Source: Saccharina japonica (Eukaryota > Sar > Phaeophyceae > Laminariales > Laminariaceae). From it: a stretch of 64,000 nucleotides of DNA. Made by a program: the position numbers and the translations under genes. The notes below the pieces were generated by a model. The model was given only the letters and a program-made list of their open reading frames with translations. It was not told where the DNA came from and ran no database searches. Shown here one piece after another: positions 47,175 to 58,235 of the stretch (position 1 is the stretch's first letter; the number at the start of each line of letters is the position of its first letter). The stretch is from NCBI GenBank assembly GCA_008828725.1, contig MEHQ01002043.1:438875-502874 (forward strand), written 5' to 3'.

Positions 47175-47311
47175 CCATCCAAGCCCATCCGTTAAAGTCT
47201 CGGGTAGGGCGCATTAAACACGTGTGCCAAATTTCAGGGTTTATCACCACAAAACGGCGTGGACATTCGCCTCTGAATGAATTTTGGGTGATATGCCTGA
47301 ACCAGCCTGTA
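47175..47311 (+). repeat. Dispersed repeat, mate of 1072-1200
   Basis: It carries the same CCATCCGTTAAAGTCTCGGG start and TGAACCAGCCTGTA end as the copy at the beginning of the window. Confidence 0.8.
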
Positions 47312-49124
47312 AGAAATTGGGATTTAAAATTCGTCTTGAGCGGCAAGCGCTACGTACACTAAATCCTTTATATCAACGCACGCTCAAGCTTGCGTAACGT
47401 TGTTGGTGTTACAACGTGAGCTTTCAAGCCTTGCTCAGATTAGTACCGGTAGGCGTTTCTTGTTGGCGGTACGAGCGTTTCTTTTGTAGTCGGAGGATTA
47501 TCATCACACCACTCAGTCGTGCACATGTCGGATTTGGTGAAGGGCAAATCCCGATCAACCAGAAAGTATAAAAAGTCCTTGGTTGAAACGATGAAAATCT
47601 CGCCTCGGGTCGCTGCGGTAGTCCAACGAGACCGCGCACGGTCGATAATGTACAAGTGCAACTAAACGCCCTCAAAACCGAAATTAATTGTTTGAGATAC
47701 GAGATTGGTGGCTTTTCAGTGGTGTCTGTAATCTGCTACTTTGGAGAAACATTTGAAAGTATGGTGTGGGTCTGTCGCGTTCATTCAATGTCCCCGATCC
47801 GGCAAGCGAACACATAAATACATACGTTCAATATATGGGTTGACACAAAAGCCTGACTCTACCAAGGACAAAATGGTTTGTTTACACTTCCACGTGGTGT
47901 ATATATTTTATGTCATATTCGTATTGTACGCCGACTTGTTCAATCACCATGAGATGGTTTTTGTTGTGACGGGCGACAGATAAAGCAGAGGTTAGCATCT
48001 ATCGCAAGAAGCAGGACAACAAGGGTAAACATTTTTACGTGAGATTCTCAGAATACTTTCACTCTTCGCGCTATCAGGGACCGTATTAACGAACATTTTT
48101 TGTTGAATTTCGAAAAATATGTTTTCATTTGGTTTAATTTGCATCTTGTCTGATTGGTAAAAAAGCGTATCACCAAGCAGGCATTTCCGAGTGAAACTGT
48201 ATTTGGGGGGTTTGTCCATCTCGACGTGGCATGTTCCATGGAATCGAAGCAAGCCACGCAAACTTGAGCCGTGTCGTCGACTGCTTTAGAGGCGAGATCC
48301 ACCATTATCGAGAGGCAGGGCCACCGGAGTACCCGCAAGCGCGAGGTCCGACGGCCCTTAAACCTAGCACAGAGTAGACCACCCGCGGTGCCTAAAAAAT
48401 CCACAAAGCCGTCGGAAACCCAGTTTTCCATCCATCTATGCCTCCCAAGCCACACAAGCACCGACCAGGTCACGACTTCGCTCAGAGTTCGATCGCTGTA
48501 TTCTCGTCGCTGCTGCGGCATCGGGGCTGCGCCAGCCACCCAAGACATCCCAAAACAGCGACAGCTTCTTAGCCGGTGCCGGCAGAAATAATTTTCCGCT
48601 GGCCGCGGCGCCCCGGGGAGGACGCGGGCCGTAGCTCGCCTCGTTGGTTGCCCACAGGGAGGACGCGGGCCGTAGCTCGCCTCGTTGGTTGCCCACGGGT
48701 GTTTGTCGACCCTTGTGCGTTATTCGATTCTTCAACACAAACACACCATTCCTCGATAGGATACTCCCCCCCCCCCCCCACGAAATTCTATTCAATTCTA
48801 TTCATTTTTATTCAAATACGAAAGTTTTTGTTTGTCGTTAGTACGGGCCCTCAGTAAAGACGAGTGAATAAAAAAAGCGTACCAGTATCATGGATAGAGC
48901 TCTTTGGAAGCGGTGTCAAACACGACGACCGCGTACTGTAAAGAGATGCACGGGCGACTTCCAAAATCATCAAAACCAAGTGTTCCCTGGTATTCGACAA
49001 TAATATATACGAGTATCTACTGATTAAGTTTAGGCAGTGTAGGTCGCGGTGCTCGATACTGTAGCACACTGAATACCGTTGAATAAATGTTAAACAATGG
49101 TGTTTTAGTTTAAATTATCAAATT
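47312..49124. other. Spacer upstream of the TyrRS 3' end, with an unrecognised ORF
   Basis: A 166-residue minus ORF (48048-48548) contains WLGRHRWMENWVSDGFVDFL and VDDTAQVCVACFDSMEH. It looks protein-like but I cannot assign it; a transposon-encoded fragment is possible. A tandem duplication (GGACGCGGGCCGTAGCTCGC) is at 48610-48700, and a short C run is near 48770. Confidence 0.3.
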
Positions 49125-51531
49125 TCACTCCATGAAAATAATGCCGTGCTTCTTCTTCCCACTGGAGAGCTTGATCTCTTGCCCGCCGTCGAAGGTAGAC
49201 CGGTCAACAGCAAAACTCTCGTCCACAATCTTTTCGCCGTTAAGCTTTGCGCCGCCACCCTTGATGAGTCTCCGTACCTCGCTCTTCGTCTTTGCAAGCT
49301 CCAAGCGTATGAAAAGATCGACAACTGCGATGCCCGCTTCAGCCTCAGCGCTCTCCATTTTCGCTCTGCAATACGACGCAACAACAGTGTGGAGTGTGAG
49401 ATTGTCAAGAATGTTGCCATGTCCCAAGCAATGAAAACGCATGTAAAAGTCACCAGGTGGCATTTTGCTACGCTACACATCTTGCATCGTTACCTCGGGA
49501 GAGCAGCATTCGATCCTCCATCTCCACCAACGAACAACTGCTTGATCGTCTGGTGAATCTCTTTCAAGCACTCTTCGCCATGGAGCAATTTGGTTGCCTC
49601 GTCTGCGAGCACAATCTGAGCAAGGTGTAGACAAGAACATACGTGGGCCGAACATGCACACAGGACAAACGGGAGCAGCGTTAGTCGCCGAGAGTCTCAT
49701 ATCCTCAAGGTGTGACTCTAGTCGTCATATATCTTGAGGCGTTCGTGAGGTTTTGGCTCGACGCCCGAGTCCTGCACTTCGTGGGAGCTTTTGTTGGATA
49801 CAGCTTCACTCACCATCTATCTTGGTCACATTAACGTTCGTTGTAAGTGGACGCTACTTGAACGCGCCTCCAGTATCTTTGGTGGTTTATGACCATCCTA
49901 GATTTGACCACTGACCTTGGCCTCGTTGATTCCCGCCCCTGTGAGCTTCTCCAAATTGCTTATTTCATCCAACTGCAACTCGGTGAAGAGCTTCAGAAAG
50001 CGGATGACGTCAGCGTCGTCGGTATTTCGCCAGAACTGTCAAGGTTGCAGTCAATAACCCGGATGAGGATAGTTTGGGCGACGGCGAGCATATACATGCA
50101 AACATCTACACAGAGGTTGGTACGCATTGATGACTAAAAGTGTAATTTGACGAAAATTCGACGAGGGAAGAAAGTGCTGAAATATTCTCGCGATAAAGCA
50201 AGGCACGCATGTATATACCGTAGTGGGGGAGGGAGAAGAGCCCACTTTGTGACCCCGGATCTGAGTTACGACTACTAATAAGAGGGAGAGATAATAGAAG
50301 GGCGAATATATTAATGGGATGGAAAAAAAGAAGAAAAAAACGTGAAACGTTCGTGGCGACCTTGTCGAGTCCCCTTTCAACAATACACGAAAATCTTACC
50401 TGCCAGTAGTCGTACGACGAAAGCATGTCAGAGTTTAACCACACAGCGCCAGAAGCCGACTTGCCCATTTTCTTGCCCTCAGATGTAGTGATTAGAGGAG
50501 CGGTGAGAGCAAACAGCTCTGCCTTTTCAACTCGCCGGCCTAAATCCACTCCGTTGACCATATTGCCCCACTGGTCGGAACCGCCCATCTGTAGGACACA
50601 CCTAACAGCGAGCGAGAGGCCGCGCGCTAGTGTTTAATACAGGGTAGGCTCATCTATACTCACCCCGCGCAAATACCAGCCATCCTCAGTCCGTAGCACA
50701 GGTCATTCACTCCTTTCCTTGTGTCACTCCTTACGGTCAAGGGTGGACGGCAACAAAAATAATGGAAGACATACTACAGTAGTATATACTCGTACAAGTA
50801 AAACAAAGGTGCCTCTGAGCTATGACATTTAAGCGCGAAAATACAGAAAGCAGGATTATGGCGTGGTACGAAGCGTATCTATTTTCTTCCTGCTGGCCTT
50901 GGACTGCACCTGGACGAGGTATATATCTGTGCTCCATTTTGTACGTGGCGTGTTTTTCCCCCTAGCAGCTGACTGGTATTTCTCTTCAGCTAGGAATTCG
51001 AGCAACAGAGTAGACGACTGTCGTTGCATTTCCTCACACAATTTCGGCAAGATACGGTGAAGACACACCTTGTGGCCACTTCCAATACTGGCTCACCTCG
51101 TTCGCGCACCTTGCATACAACACGGCAATACGGACAACGGCAAAAACTACTGTGACAGCTACTGGGTGTATTATTACTTGCTTTGTCTGAGCACGTCAGC
51201 AATACCCACCGCTTTTCGAACATATCTCCGTGTGTATCATACCGATGGCGTCTCACCCGTATCGACGGTAGAGCTCGGTGAAGTCATATGCCTGCAGTAG
51301 CATATAATTAAACTCCAAGAAGGTTAAGGGCTGCTCGCGTTCCAACCGCAACCGCACGCTGTCGTATGTCATCATGCGGTTGATGGTGAAGTGAGGACCG
51401 TACTCCCGAAGAAAGTCGAGGTACGATAGCTGTTGCAACCACTCGTCGTTGTTCACCAGCTTCGCGTCCGTGGGGCCATCCCCGAACGCCAGGAACTTGG
51501 AGAAAACACTCGACAGTCCATCAATATTCCC
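49125..51531 (-). CDS. Tyrosyl-tRNA synthetase, bacterial/organellar type, last five exons
   Basis: Minus-strand exons 51531-51257, 50601-50400, 50035-49916, 49615-49494 and 49365-49125 join in phase and encode 319 residues to the stop. Landmarks in order: [38 protein letters not shown] joining [20 protein letters not shown] (tyrosine and tRNA pocket), the class I signature KKMGKSASG (KMSKS loop, Ser to Gly at position 3), [17 protein letters not shown], and a C-terminal S4 RNA-binding domain [20 protein letters not shown]. This is the bacterial TyrS architecture (about 420 residues), so about 90-100 N-terminal residues including the HIGH motif and any targeting peptide are missing; the first exon seen starts in phase 0. 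Such nuclear genes normally supply mitochondria and/or plastids, charging tRNA-Tyr. The 50601 acceptor was chosen because only it gives correct phase and the [10 protein letters not shown] sequence. A SINE fragment lies in the 50036-50399 intron. Confidence 0.93.
50140..50342 (+). mobile_element. tRNA-derived SINE, copy 6, 5'-truncated
   Basis: Only the body is present, from CGACGAGGGAAGAAAGTGCT through CCCGGATCTGAGTTACGACT to an A-rich end. The tRNA-like head is missing. It lies in a TyrRS intron, antisense to the gene. Confidence 0.8.
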
Positions 51532-51982
51532 CTACCAAAAATACAACAGCCATCAGCGCCATCAGAAGACGAAAAAGGTCAGCGTCAGATAGTTTTGTGA
51601 ACGATTCGATGGCCAGCCGGCCCGGTGTATCCGATACTACCGATTAACAGAGTACAATGACATTCGGTTGCGCCGCAGAAGGCACACGCATCAAAATATG
51701 TGAATCACAATAACAGCTGCGCTGTCCGTGTACATACATGCAGAGCACTATAAGTCCATGGCACGGACATTTTCGCTGTTTCGTGCAAGTACGAAGCGTC
51801 GCCAGCCGAATACAACTACCAGTAGGGGAAAACACTCGGACACTACATCCGCGCACGTATAAAACACACCACCAGGTACCAAGTTATACACCAACACATG
51901 TATCGACGTATCGACATAAATACATGCGATTACTCTCCCTCATCTTATCATCTTACAGCAGGTCTACACTACGTACTGCTAA
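51532..51982. other. Upstream side of TyrRS
   Basis: I searched for a HIGH-containing exon on the minus strand and did not find one here. No other gene is seen. Confidence 0.4.
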
Positions 51983-52799
51983 GACCTATGCCAATGGGAA
52001 AGCAAAGTTGGGAATAGATCTTTGAAATATCTGCCTGGAATTTTCAGGCTGAAGTTCCGCTCGTACCGCCGCTGTGGGAAAAAAGGGAAAAACTGTTTGA
52101 TTTTTTTCTTATTTATTTTCAAACGGCTGCAGGCGGCGCAATTTGCCTTTTCTCGCTGCAAATCGTCAACACCCTGATAAAAATCAGCTCGTGCGACGAT
52201 AGACCTTCGATCTCGACATAGACTCAGCCCACGGCCAACCCGCTTCGGGTCGGGCGAGGCCAACGAGTGTAGATGACGGCCTCGAAGGTATAACGTGGAT
52301 CCATGGTCTAGGAGGCGAGAGATTGCCGGCGGCGTCCTACGCTCTTCTCCCAAACCCGAAAAAAAAACTATTTTTTGCCATTTGAGACGGATCGAGAAAT
52401 TTTGTCATCTGTTTTATGCACCCCAGCAGCCAATTGTTTGTTTATCAGACGCCTGCCCAGCGCCCGCCACATATCACCGGCCATCGTGTGAACACGGTGA
52501 CCCTAGGATGGGTCGGAGCCCGTAACGAGCGCACCGCGTTCAGAATTCATGACGCAGTCGTTGGTTTCGTCGATCCATGTCTATCGAGGACTCGGAATCT
52601 CGCCGCTTCGAACTAACATCCGCCTGAGTTTTTCTCAAGCCGATCTTGTCCCAACATCGGCCCCAGAATTGCCTTCGTGGGACCAGTTCTTAAGGGGTTA
52701 AGAATCGGTCCCATAGCAAGCTTGTTCTGGAAAAATCTGGCGGGGATCTTGGGAATTCAAACTTTTTAGGGTAACTTTGCTTTCCCATTGGCATAGGTC
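51983..52799. mobile_element. PIF/Harbinger-like MITE family H1, copy 2
   Basis: It has a perfect ~27-base TIR beginning GACCTATGCCAATGGGAAAG and is flanked by TAA on both sides (51980-51982 and 52800-52802). The body matches copy 1 except near 52670-52710, where copy 2 contains GACCAGTTCTTAAGGGGTTA. That string also occurs, inverted, outside copy 1 at 44394-44415. It has no transposase. Confidence 0.9.
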
Positions 52800-52802
52800 T
52801 AA

Positions 52803-53528
52803 GCAACTGGAAATCGTACTGGCACCTGTTCTGTACATGCTACAACCAAGACAATCAAATTGTCGAACTTGTTCGGTGCCTTCATAGACGTATGGCCGTA
52901 TATGGACATGGGGCTCGGTGGGTTCGTGGACATTCAGTCATCGGGTGGGTACACAGCAGGGGCCCCAAGGGCTCCGACATGCTGCGGACGACCCACCGAC
53001 GTTCTATGTTTTGACCCCCGACAATGCTCCGTTGGTTGTATGTATGAAATGTTGCCGCTCCGTGGGACCTATGGACTTCTCTTGTTTAGTTCTACAGTTG
53101 ACGTTGATGGCCGTATTGACCAGTGTTTTGCACGCCATAAAATGGTGAACCTCGCGCCATATGACGGCGAAAAGTGAAAACCAACCAGAAAGGTCAGAAG
53201 CCGGTGTACCCTGTGGCGTTTATTCATATCCCGGTACAGGGGTGCTTTGAATAATGAGCACTGCCGATGTAAGGTGCTTGACGGATTTCTCCTGTACCGG
53301 CAAACGACGTCAAACAAAGTCGGTATACCGTTTTCTGGCTAGCGCTAAAAATAAAACACCACGTGCTCGTAGGTCGTACTTTGTATATCTGGTACACCGT
53401 TTACTACGTTTTCGTCTCAAAATAGATTTTACCCGTTTTTAGTTTGGGCAAAAGACTACCGAAACATTTTCGAAAAATACGAAAAAACATCGACAATTTT
53501 CTCTACCCCGAAAGTATCAGTTTAAGGC
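52803..53528. other. Spacer
   Basis: A 105-residue plus ORF at 52860-53177 shows no known motif and overlaps others. No gene is supported. Confidence 0.35.
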
Positions 53529-54660
53529 AATAGTCTATTGTGGAAGCACACCCATTACGAGTAGTACTTTGCGGGTGGCAATGGCCATTGGTCGACAAAG
53601 TTGATGGTCGATTGTTGGCGGCAATAGCGATCGATAGACAGCCTGTTTCGGTCTATTGTTCAAACAATGCCTGTTGTGGTTGTTTCCCGATATCGATTGT
53701 TCCGGACATTTTTTTTTCCCCCATCCCATTTATTATCTTCGCACTTCTGTCTTTCTCCCTCCGTAGTCGTAACTCAGATCCGGGGTCACAAAGTAGGCTT
53801 CTCTCCCTCCTCCCCCACTACGGTTCTTGCCTTGATTTTTATTGCGCAGAGGGTTCAGCCTTCCCAACGCTCGTCGATCTTCATCGAATTTTTGCTAACT
53901 CACGCTCTCGCGCTTTCAGCTATTTAGTCAAGATATTTTCTGCGATAAAAAGTCCCTACGAGCATGCACTCGGGGGGGCTCGAACTCGCGACCTTGACGC
54001 TAACAAGCTTCGTGGTTACCTGCTAGCCCACCGGGGCGACCAATAGCCATCTATGAATAACCTTTTCACTCCGTTTTTACAGCAAGGGTAAATTGTGTCA
54101 CTTGTCTGCTATTACATTGATCCTGACAATACTCGTACATACGTACGTGGAGAGTTTTGGATTTTGTTTTTTGGCGTTGAGGTTAGCAACCCTTAGGTTA
54201 TTCTAAAAATAAAGCACGATTTCATGTTTTTTCCCGAAACTCTCTAATATCTATCGATGGACAGCATGGCCAGCCTATTGTGGATAGCAATGGCCATTGG
54301 TACGCACTTTTTGGGGGCTATTGTAGCACGAATGTTCTACGAATCTGTTTTCCATTGTCAACGGTGTAAGCACTTTCCGACATCATATATCCCATGATTC
54401 TATTTGTCTATTGCCCAAAATATCAAATTCTATTGTAGCCGACAATATATATCGATAGACAGGATTGCCAAGTCTATGTATTACCTATTGTGGTCGACAA
54501 TGGCCATTGACAACATCATCAATAGAATGTGAGGCGTGTCTATCGATGGCCATTGTCAGCCACAATAGATTGGACGAGGTGTCTATCGATAGCAACTGCC
54601 AACGGCAATAGAAGGTTGGTTGTGGTATATTGTGGGCTGTAGTGTTTTCGTGCACGGCAT
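53529..54660. repeat. CTATTG/CAATAG dispersed minisatellite, block outside the hAT unit
   Basis: Recurring strings are AATAGTCTATTGTGG, GGCAATGGCCATTG, CTATCGATAGACA and TTGTTCAAACAATG, spaced roughly 50-70 bases with much variation. A SINE (53709-54041) interrupts the block. The same family fills much of 58.8-62 kb inside the hAT unit. Confidence 0.75.
53709..54041 (-). mobile_element. tRNA-derived SINE, copy 4
   Basis: The minus strand reads GGTCGCCCCGGTGGGCTAGC, with an A-box-like GGGCTAGCAGG and a B-box-like CGAGTTCGAGCCCCCC, then the shared body and an A tail. It is inserted in the CTATTG minisatellite block. Confidence 0.92.
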
Positions 54661-55066
54661 GATGCATCGTGGGTACATTTACTGGTTGGTGCTGTCGTGT
54701 TGTAGCGTGGTGGGGGAGGGTGTCCAAGCTGCCAGCTGACGGATTGCTGACGATGCCCGTCGTACTGTCATACGCTACCACCGGGCTAGTCGTCGTTGCG
54801 TACGTCGCCTGCTGTCATCTGCCTCCAAAATAGGGATGCACATCAACAATTTTTTGGGGTTGATTTGATTGTTGATTAATTTGTCAAAATTGGGGTGATC
54901 TGATCATGATACGTTGATTAAAAACAACACAATCAACTACACGATGATGTGCTTAATAATCATGATTATTGATGGTTTTCAACCGTGTATTTCACAGATT
55001 CCGCCGCCAGCTGCGCGAATGGGGTCCTTCATCGCTCGTGCCATGGAGCCCCCCCGTCCCACGCTC

Positions 55067-55560
55067 CCCCCCTTTGGCGTCGGTTGGCAACGACGCTGTA
55101 AAACACGCCACTCGCTGCGTGAGCTAGACAACCAGGGTGCCGTTCTTTTTTTTTTTTTTTTTGGCGGTCACCAAAGCTGGCGGTCGAGTAGATCCTTTGT
55201 GCGGGGTGGAGAACCTTTGCTCCGCACAAGGGGAATGGTCGTATCACGTAGTGTTAATATGGTAAGGCATCCGCGAGGCAGTTACATAGTAAAACCCATT
55301 GCTGTCTCCGGAAGTGGCCACACCAGAAATTAAATTAACTCATTGAAGCTGTCGTCCATATGCAAGTCCGCCTCAGAGGCGGTTCTTAGCAGGATGCAGC
55401 TCACCCTCCATGCGACTCGCCCAATACCTCACGGCGATTCGCGCTTGGTGCAAGCAATGTCTGCCTGGTTGGTGAAAGCCCAACGTGCTCCGTCCCGGCA
55501 TTGTAGGGATGCGAGGGTCTATGGTCATATGACTACGGCCGTGCACGACATGAGTACACC
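55067..55560 (+). mobile_element. Retroposon R, copy with target-site duplication
   Basis: It starts CCCCCCTTTGGCGTCGG and ends CATGAGTACACC. It is flanked by the direct repeat CCGTCCCACGCTC (55054-55066 and 55561-55573). It carries an internal T run and no coding capacity. A 13-bp duplication fits target-primed retrotransposition by a LINE enzyme in trans. It is nested in the hAT unit. Confidence 0.88.
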
Positions 55561-56239
55561 CCGTCCCACGCTCTCTCAAGTGCACTGTACCGTACAATGC
55601 GACGGTAGTATATACAACAGTTTTCCACTACAGCAAGGCGTCGGAAGCACTAAACATACCCTCATCAACGCCCTGCTTATAGTATAGTACGTACTATGCC
55701 ATAATTTCGATTTCCTTAACCACGCTTCAAGCAGTAGTTACAAGGCATAGGGCCTACGTGGGTATAACACTCCACCACACGGCAGATACACGTTCTGCGA
55801 TAGTTTGTGCTTCATGCTTTCATGAAGGAAAATTACGTCTCCCACCCTTTCTCCGCCCAGACGATTACGTGTCTTTGTACAGACAAGTTCGCCTACCAGG
55901 AAGTTGCTGGTATGTATGCCTTTTGGTTGTGCCGCAGGCACATTGTCTTTACGGTTGCATAATAAAGCATGATATTTCTAAGCAGTAGGATAGAAAGAAA
56001 TTTATATGAGTTTTGTTGTCAACCAACCGAATTAACTTTTGGTAGTAAGGGTTTTATCCTGGCGAGAGGCACGGAGGATGGAAAGAGGTGTTCACTCTCG
56101 AGTACCTCGTGCTTGATGTACATAGCTGCTTGAATAGAGCGGAGGCACACGAACAGACGGCACGACACTGCCCGCTGCCGACTGATAGACCTAGACTCGG
56201 CCTACTGTTGTGGTTTCAACATAAAACGCGTCTTTTTTG

Positions 56240-56305
56240 TTAAAAAAACAACACCTAATCATGATTAAGTTTAATAATAAACTAATCATGATTAGTTGGC
56301 ATACA
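56240..56305. repeat. ATCATGATTA inverted motifs inside the hAT unit
   Basis: CTAATCATGATTAAG and CTAATCATGATTAG lie close together, similar to AATCATGATTATTG in the left subterminal region near 54957. They may be extra copies of the hAT subterminal motif. Confidence 0.45.
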
Positions 56306-56384
56306 AGATTTCCCGTCGGACGGATGTACTTAGCGACTAGTGATGTGTGACGTGTTGTTTATGATATCTCATATGTATGTGTTG

Positions 56385-56722
56385 ATCGCCCCGATGGTCT
56401 ATTAATAGTGGTACCCTGGAATGCTACGAAGAGTTGGTTTCCGGGGTTTGAATCTCACGTGGGTCGGGCTTTTCAGTATATTTGCAAATATATATAAAAA
56501 CGGACTCAACTGCTGAGAGCGCCTCGTGGCGTGGGTAGGCACAATTCGATGCGAGTCGACGAGGGAAGGAAGGACTCAAGCGTTCTCGCGATAAAAATGC
56601 AAGGCAAGAACCGTCGTGGGGGAGGAGGGAGAAGAGCCTACTTTGTGACCCCGGATCTGAGTTACGACTAAGAAGGAGAAATAAAAGGGCGAAGATAATA
56701 AATGGGACGAAAAAAGAAAAAA
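56385..56722 (+). mobile_element. tRNA-derived SINE, copy 5
   Basis: The diverged head GATCGCCCCGATGGTCTATT carries a B-box-like GGGTTTGAATCTC, followed by the shared body (TGCTGAGAGCGCC, GTCGACGAGGGAAGGAAGG, TTCTCGCGATAAAAATGCAA, CCCGGATCTGAGTTACGACT) and an A-rich tail. It is nested in the hAT unit. Confidence 0.88.
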
Positions 56723-57184
56723 CATTATTATGCCTACAGTTGAAAATAGTATGTCAAAATCCAACTTACAAAACAAATCACTATTATTAACCACAGGTAT
56801 TCTAGGTTGGGTTAGAAGAGGGCGACGCAAAAATCTCGAAAACTGCTGTCTACTACAGTTCGTTTTAGTTAGGAAGAAAAAAGGTATGCGCCCCCCGTAC
56901 TCAGTACCTAAGCAGCAGCATCACAGAGCAGCCAAGTTCAGAGGAGCAGCACATCAGCAGCACAACAGCAACAACGACAGCAGCAACTAAGATAGTAGAG
57001 CGGTCGCTAGGAACTCGCGCAGCAGGATATTAGTAACCGTCGTCAACTTGTGTGCATTGGTGGGGAAAAAAACAGGAAAAAACGTCGACGACGTGCCCCG
57101 AGAACCCCCTCTGCCCTCCATTCAGGCGTTACACACGCATAATCGCGCAGGCTATGGCAATGATGATCTGCTCCACTTGCGGGG

Positions 57185-57290
57185 GCCTGAAATGACTTGG
57201 TTTTTGTATAGTGGGCTGGAAATGACTTGAAATTGTATGGTGGGTCTGAAATGACTTGGTTTTTGTATAGTGGGTCTGAAATGACTTGAG
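57185..57290 (+). repeat. ~33-bp tandem repeat (TGAAATGACTTGGTTTTTGT)
   Basis: Four units alternate full and shortened forms. A GGGGAAAAAAACAGGAAAAA string occurs just before (57061) and after (57310) the array. A B-box-like GGTTCGAAACC follows at 57341-57351 but no full tRNA can be folded. Confidence 0.75.
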
Positions 57291-57378
57291 CAACGTGTGT
57301 GCAGTAGTGGGGAAAAAAACAGGAAAAAGCGAGGGTCACGGGTTCGAAACCGTGTTGACCACGTTTTTTTCGCCTTAA

Positions 57379-58177
57379 GGCCGTTTCCTATGCGGTTCGA
57401 TTTTTGAGCTTCAGATTATGGTCTGATCGATTTGTCAGCGACTTAGTTCGAAAATCGAAACAGTATTCTTATGCGAGAAAACACGGATTTGTTGTATCAT
57501 ACATAGGTGCAGATATTTGAGCAAACGGCAAGACCAACTGCTGTTGTTGTGGTCTGGCGCCGCGACGAGACGCGCCGAGTGCGCTGTACTGGGCGTAGAA
57601 CCCAAGCGTTCGGAGCCACGCTGGCTGCCGCTGGTCTGGCGGCGACGCGCCGAGTGCGCTCGAGTCGACTTGTCTTGGTATTTTGTATTTTGACACAACG
57701 AAGCATCCGAGCGTTGACTGTGTACTGCTGTACTGCTGCTGCTGCTGCTGTAAAATCTACGAGTACGGAGAGGCGCGCGCCGAGTGCGCTTCCCTTCGTC
57801 TCTAGGCCCGAGCCCGCGCCAGCCGACTGTAGTTTGGCGACGGAGAGGCCCACCGATCGTCGGCTGCACGTCGGGCGCGAAGCAAAGTCGCTGTGTCACC
57901 ATCCAACTCACCGATCGTGCTGCTGCTGCTGCTTGCTTGCTGCGTGGATAACATCTTGAATTTAGAGACCATGCCATTTTTCGATTAGAAAATCTGATGA
58001 CCCAAGTCGTCGGATTTTAGCCCAAAATCCGACGACTTGGGTCATCGGATTCTCAAATCGAAAAATTTCCGGTCAGATTTTGCATAATCGGACTGCATAT
58101 CATAGGACGGTGCTTTCGTTTTTGAGATCTAAAAATAAAAATCTGAAGCTCGAAATCGAACCGCATAGGAAACGGCC
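57379..58177. mobile_element. PIF/Harbinger-like MITE family H2
   Basis: The TIR is about 38 bases with one or two differences: left GGCCGTTTCCTATGCGGTTC, right in reverse complement the same, continuing GATTT.GAGCTTCAGATT. It is flanked on both sides by TAA (57376-57378 and 58178-58180). The 180-residue minus ORF inside (57435-57977) is GC-rich repeat sequence with three GCGCCGAGTGCGCT copies, not a transposase. A long hairpin lies near the right end. Confidence 0.88.
57974..58074. repeat. Near-perfect long hairpin inside MITE H2
   Basis: Two arms of about 40 bases, containing GATGACCCAAGTCGTCGGAT and its reverse complement, are separated by only a few bases (AGCCC). Transcription through it would give a strong stem-loop. 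It could be a nested small fold-back element. Confidence 0.85.
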
Positions 58178-58235
58178 TAAGAGTTGCAGTACGTTTACTT
58201 ATAGAAGTAAATAAAAACTGGATGATCACACCACT

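Noticed and set aside
50664..50684. 21-nt micro-exon in TyrRS
   Set aside because: Its length breaks the phase. Moving the next exon's acceptor to 50601 gives the correct frame and the expected [12 protein letters not shown] sequence without it.
57330..57365. Functional tRNA around GGTTCGAAACC
   Set aside because: Only a T-arm-like string is present; no A box at proper distance and no pairing acceptor stem.
57435..57977. 180-residue minus-strand ORF as a gene
   Set aside because: It lies wholly inside MITE H2, overlaps an equally long plus-strand ORF, and is built from GCGCCGAGTGCGCT repeats and a CTG run.
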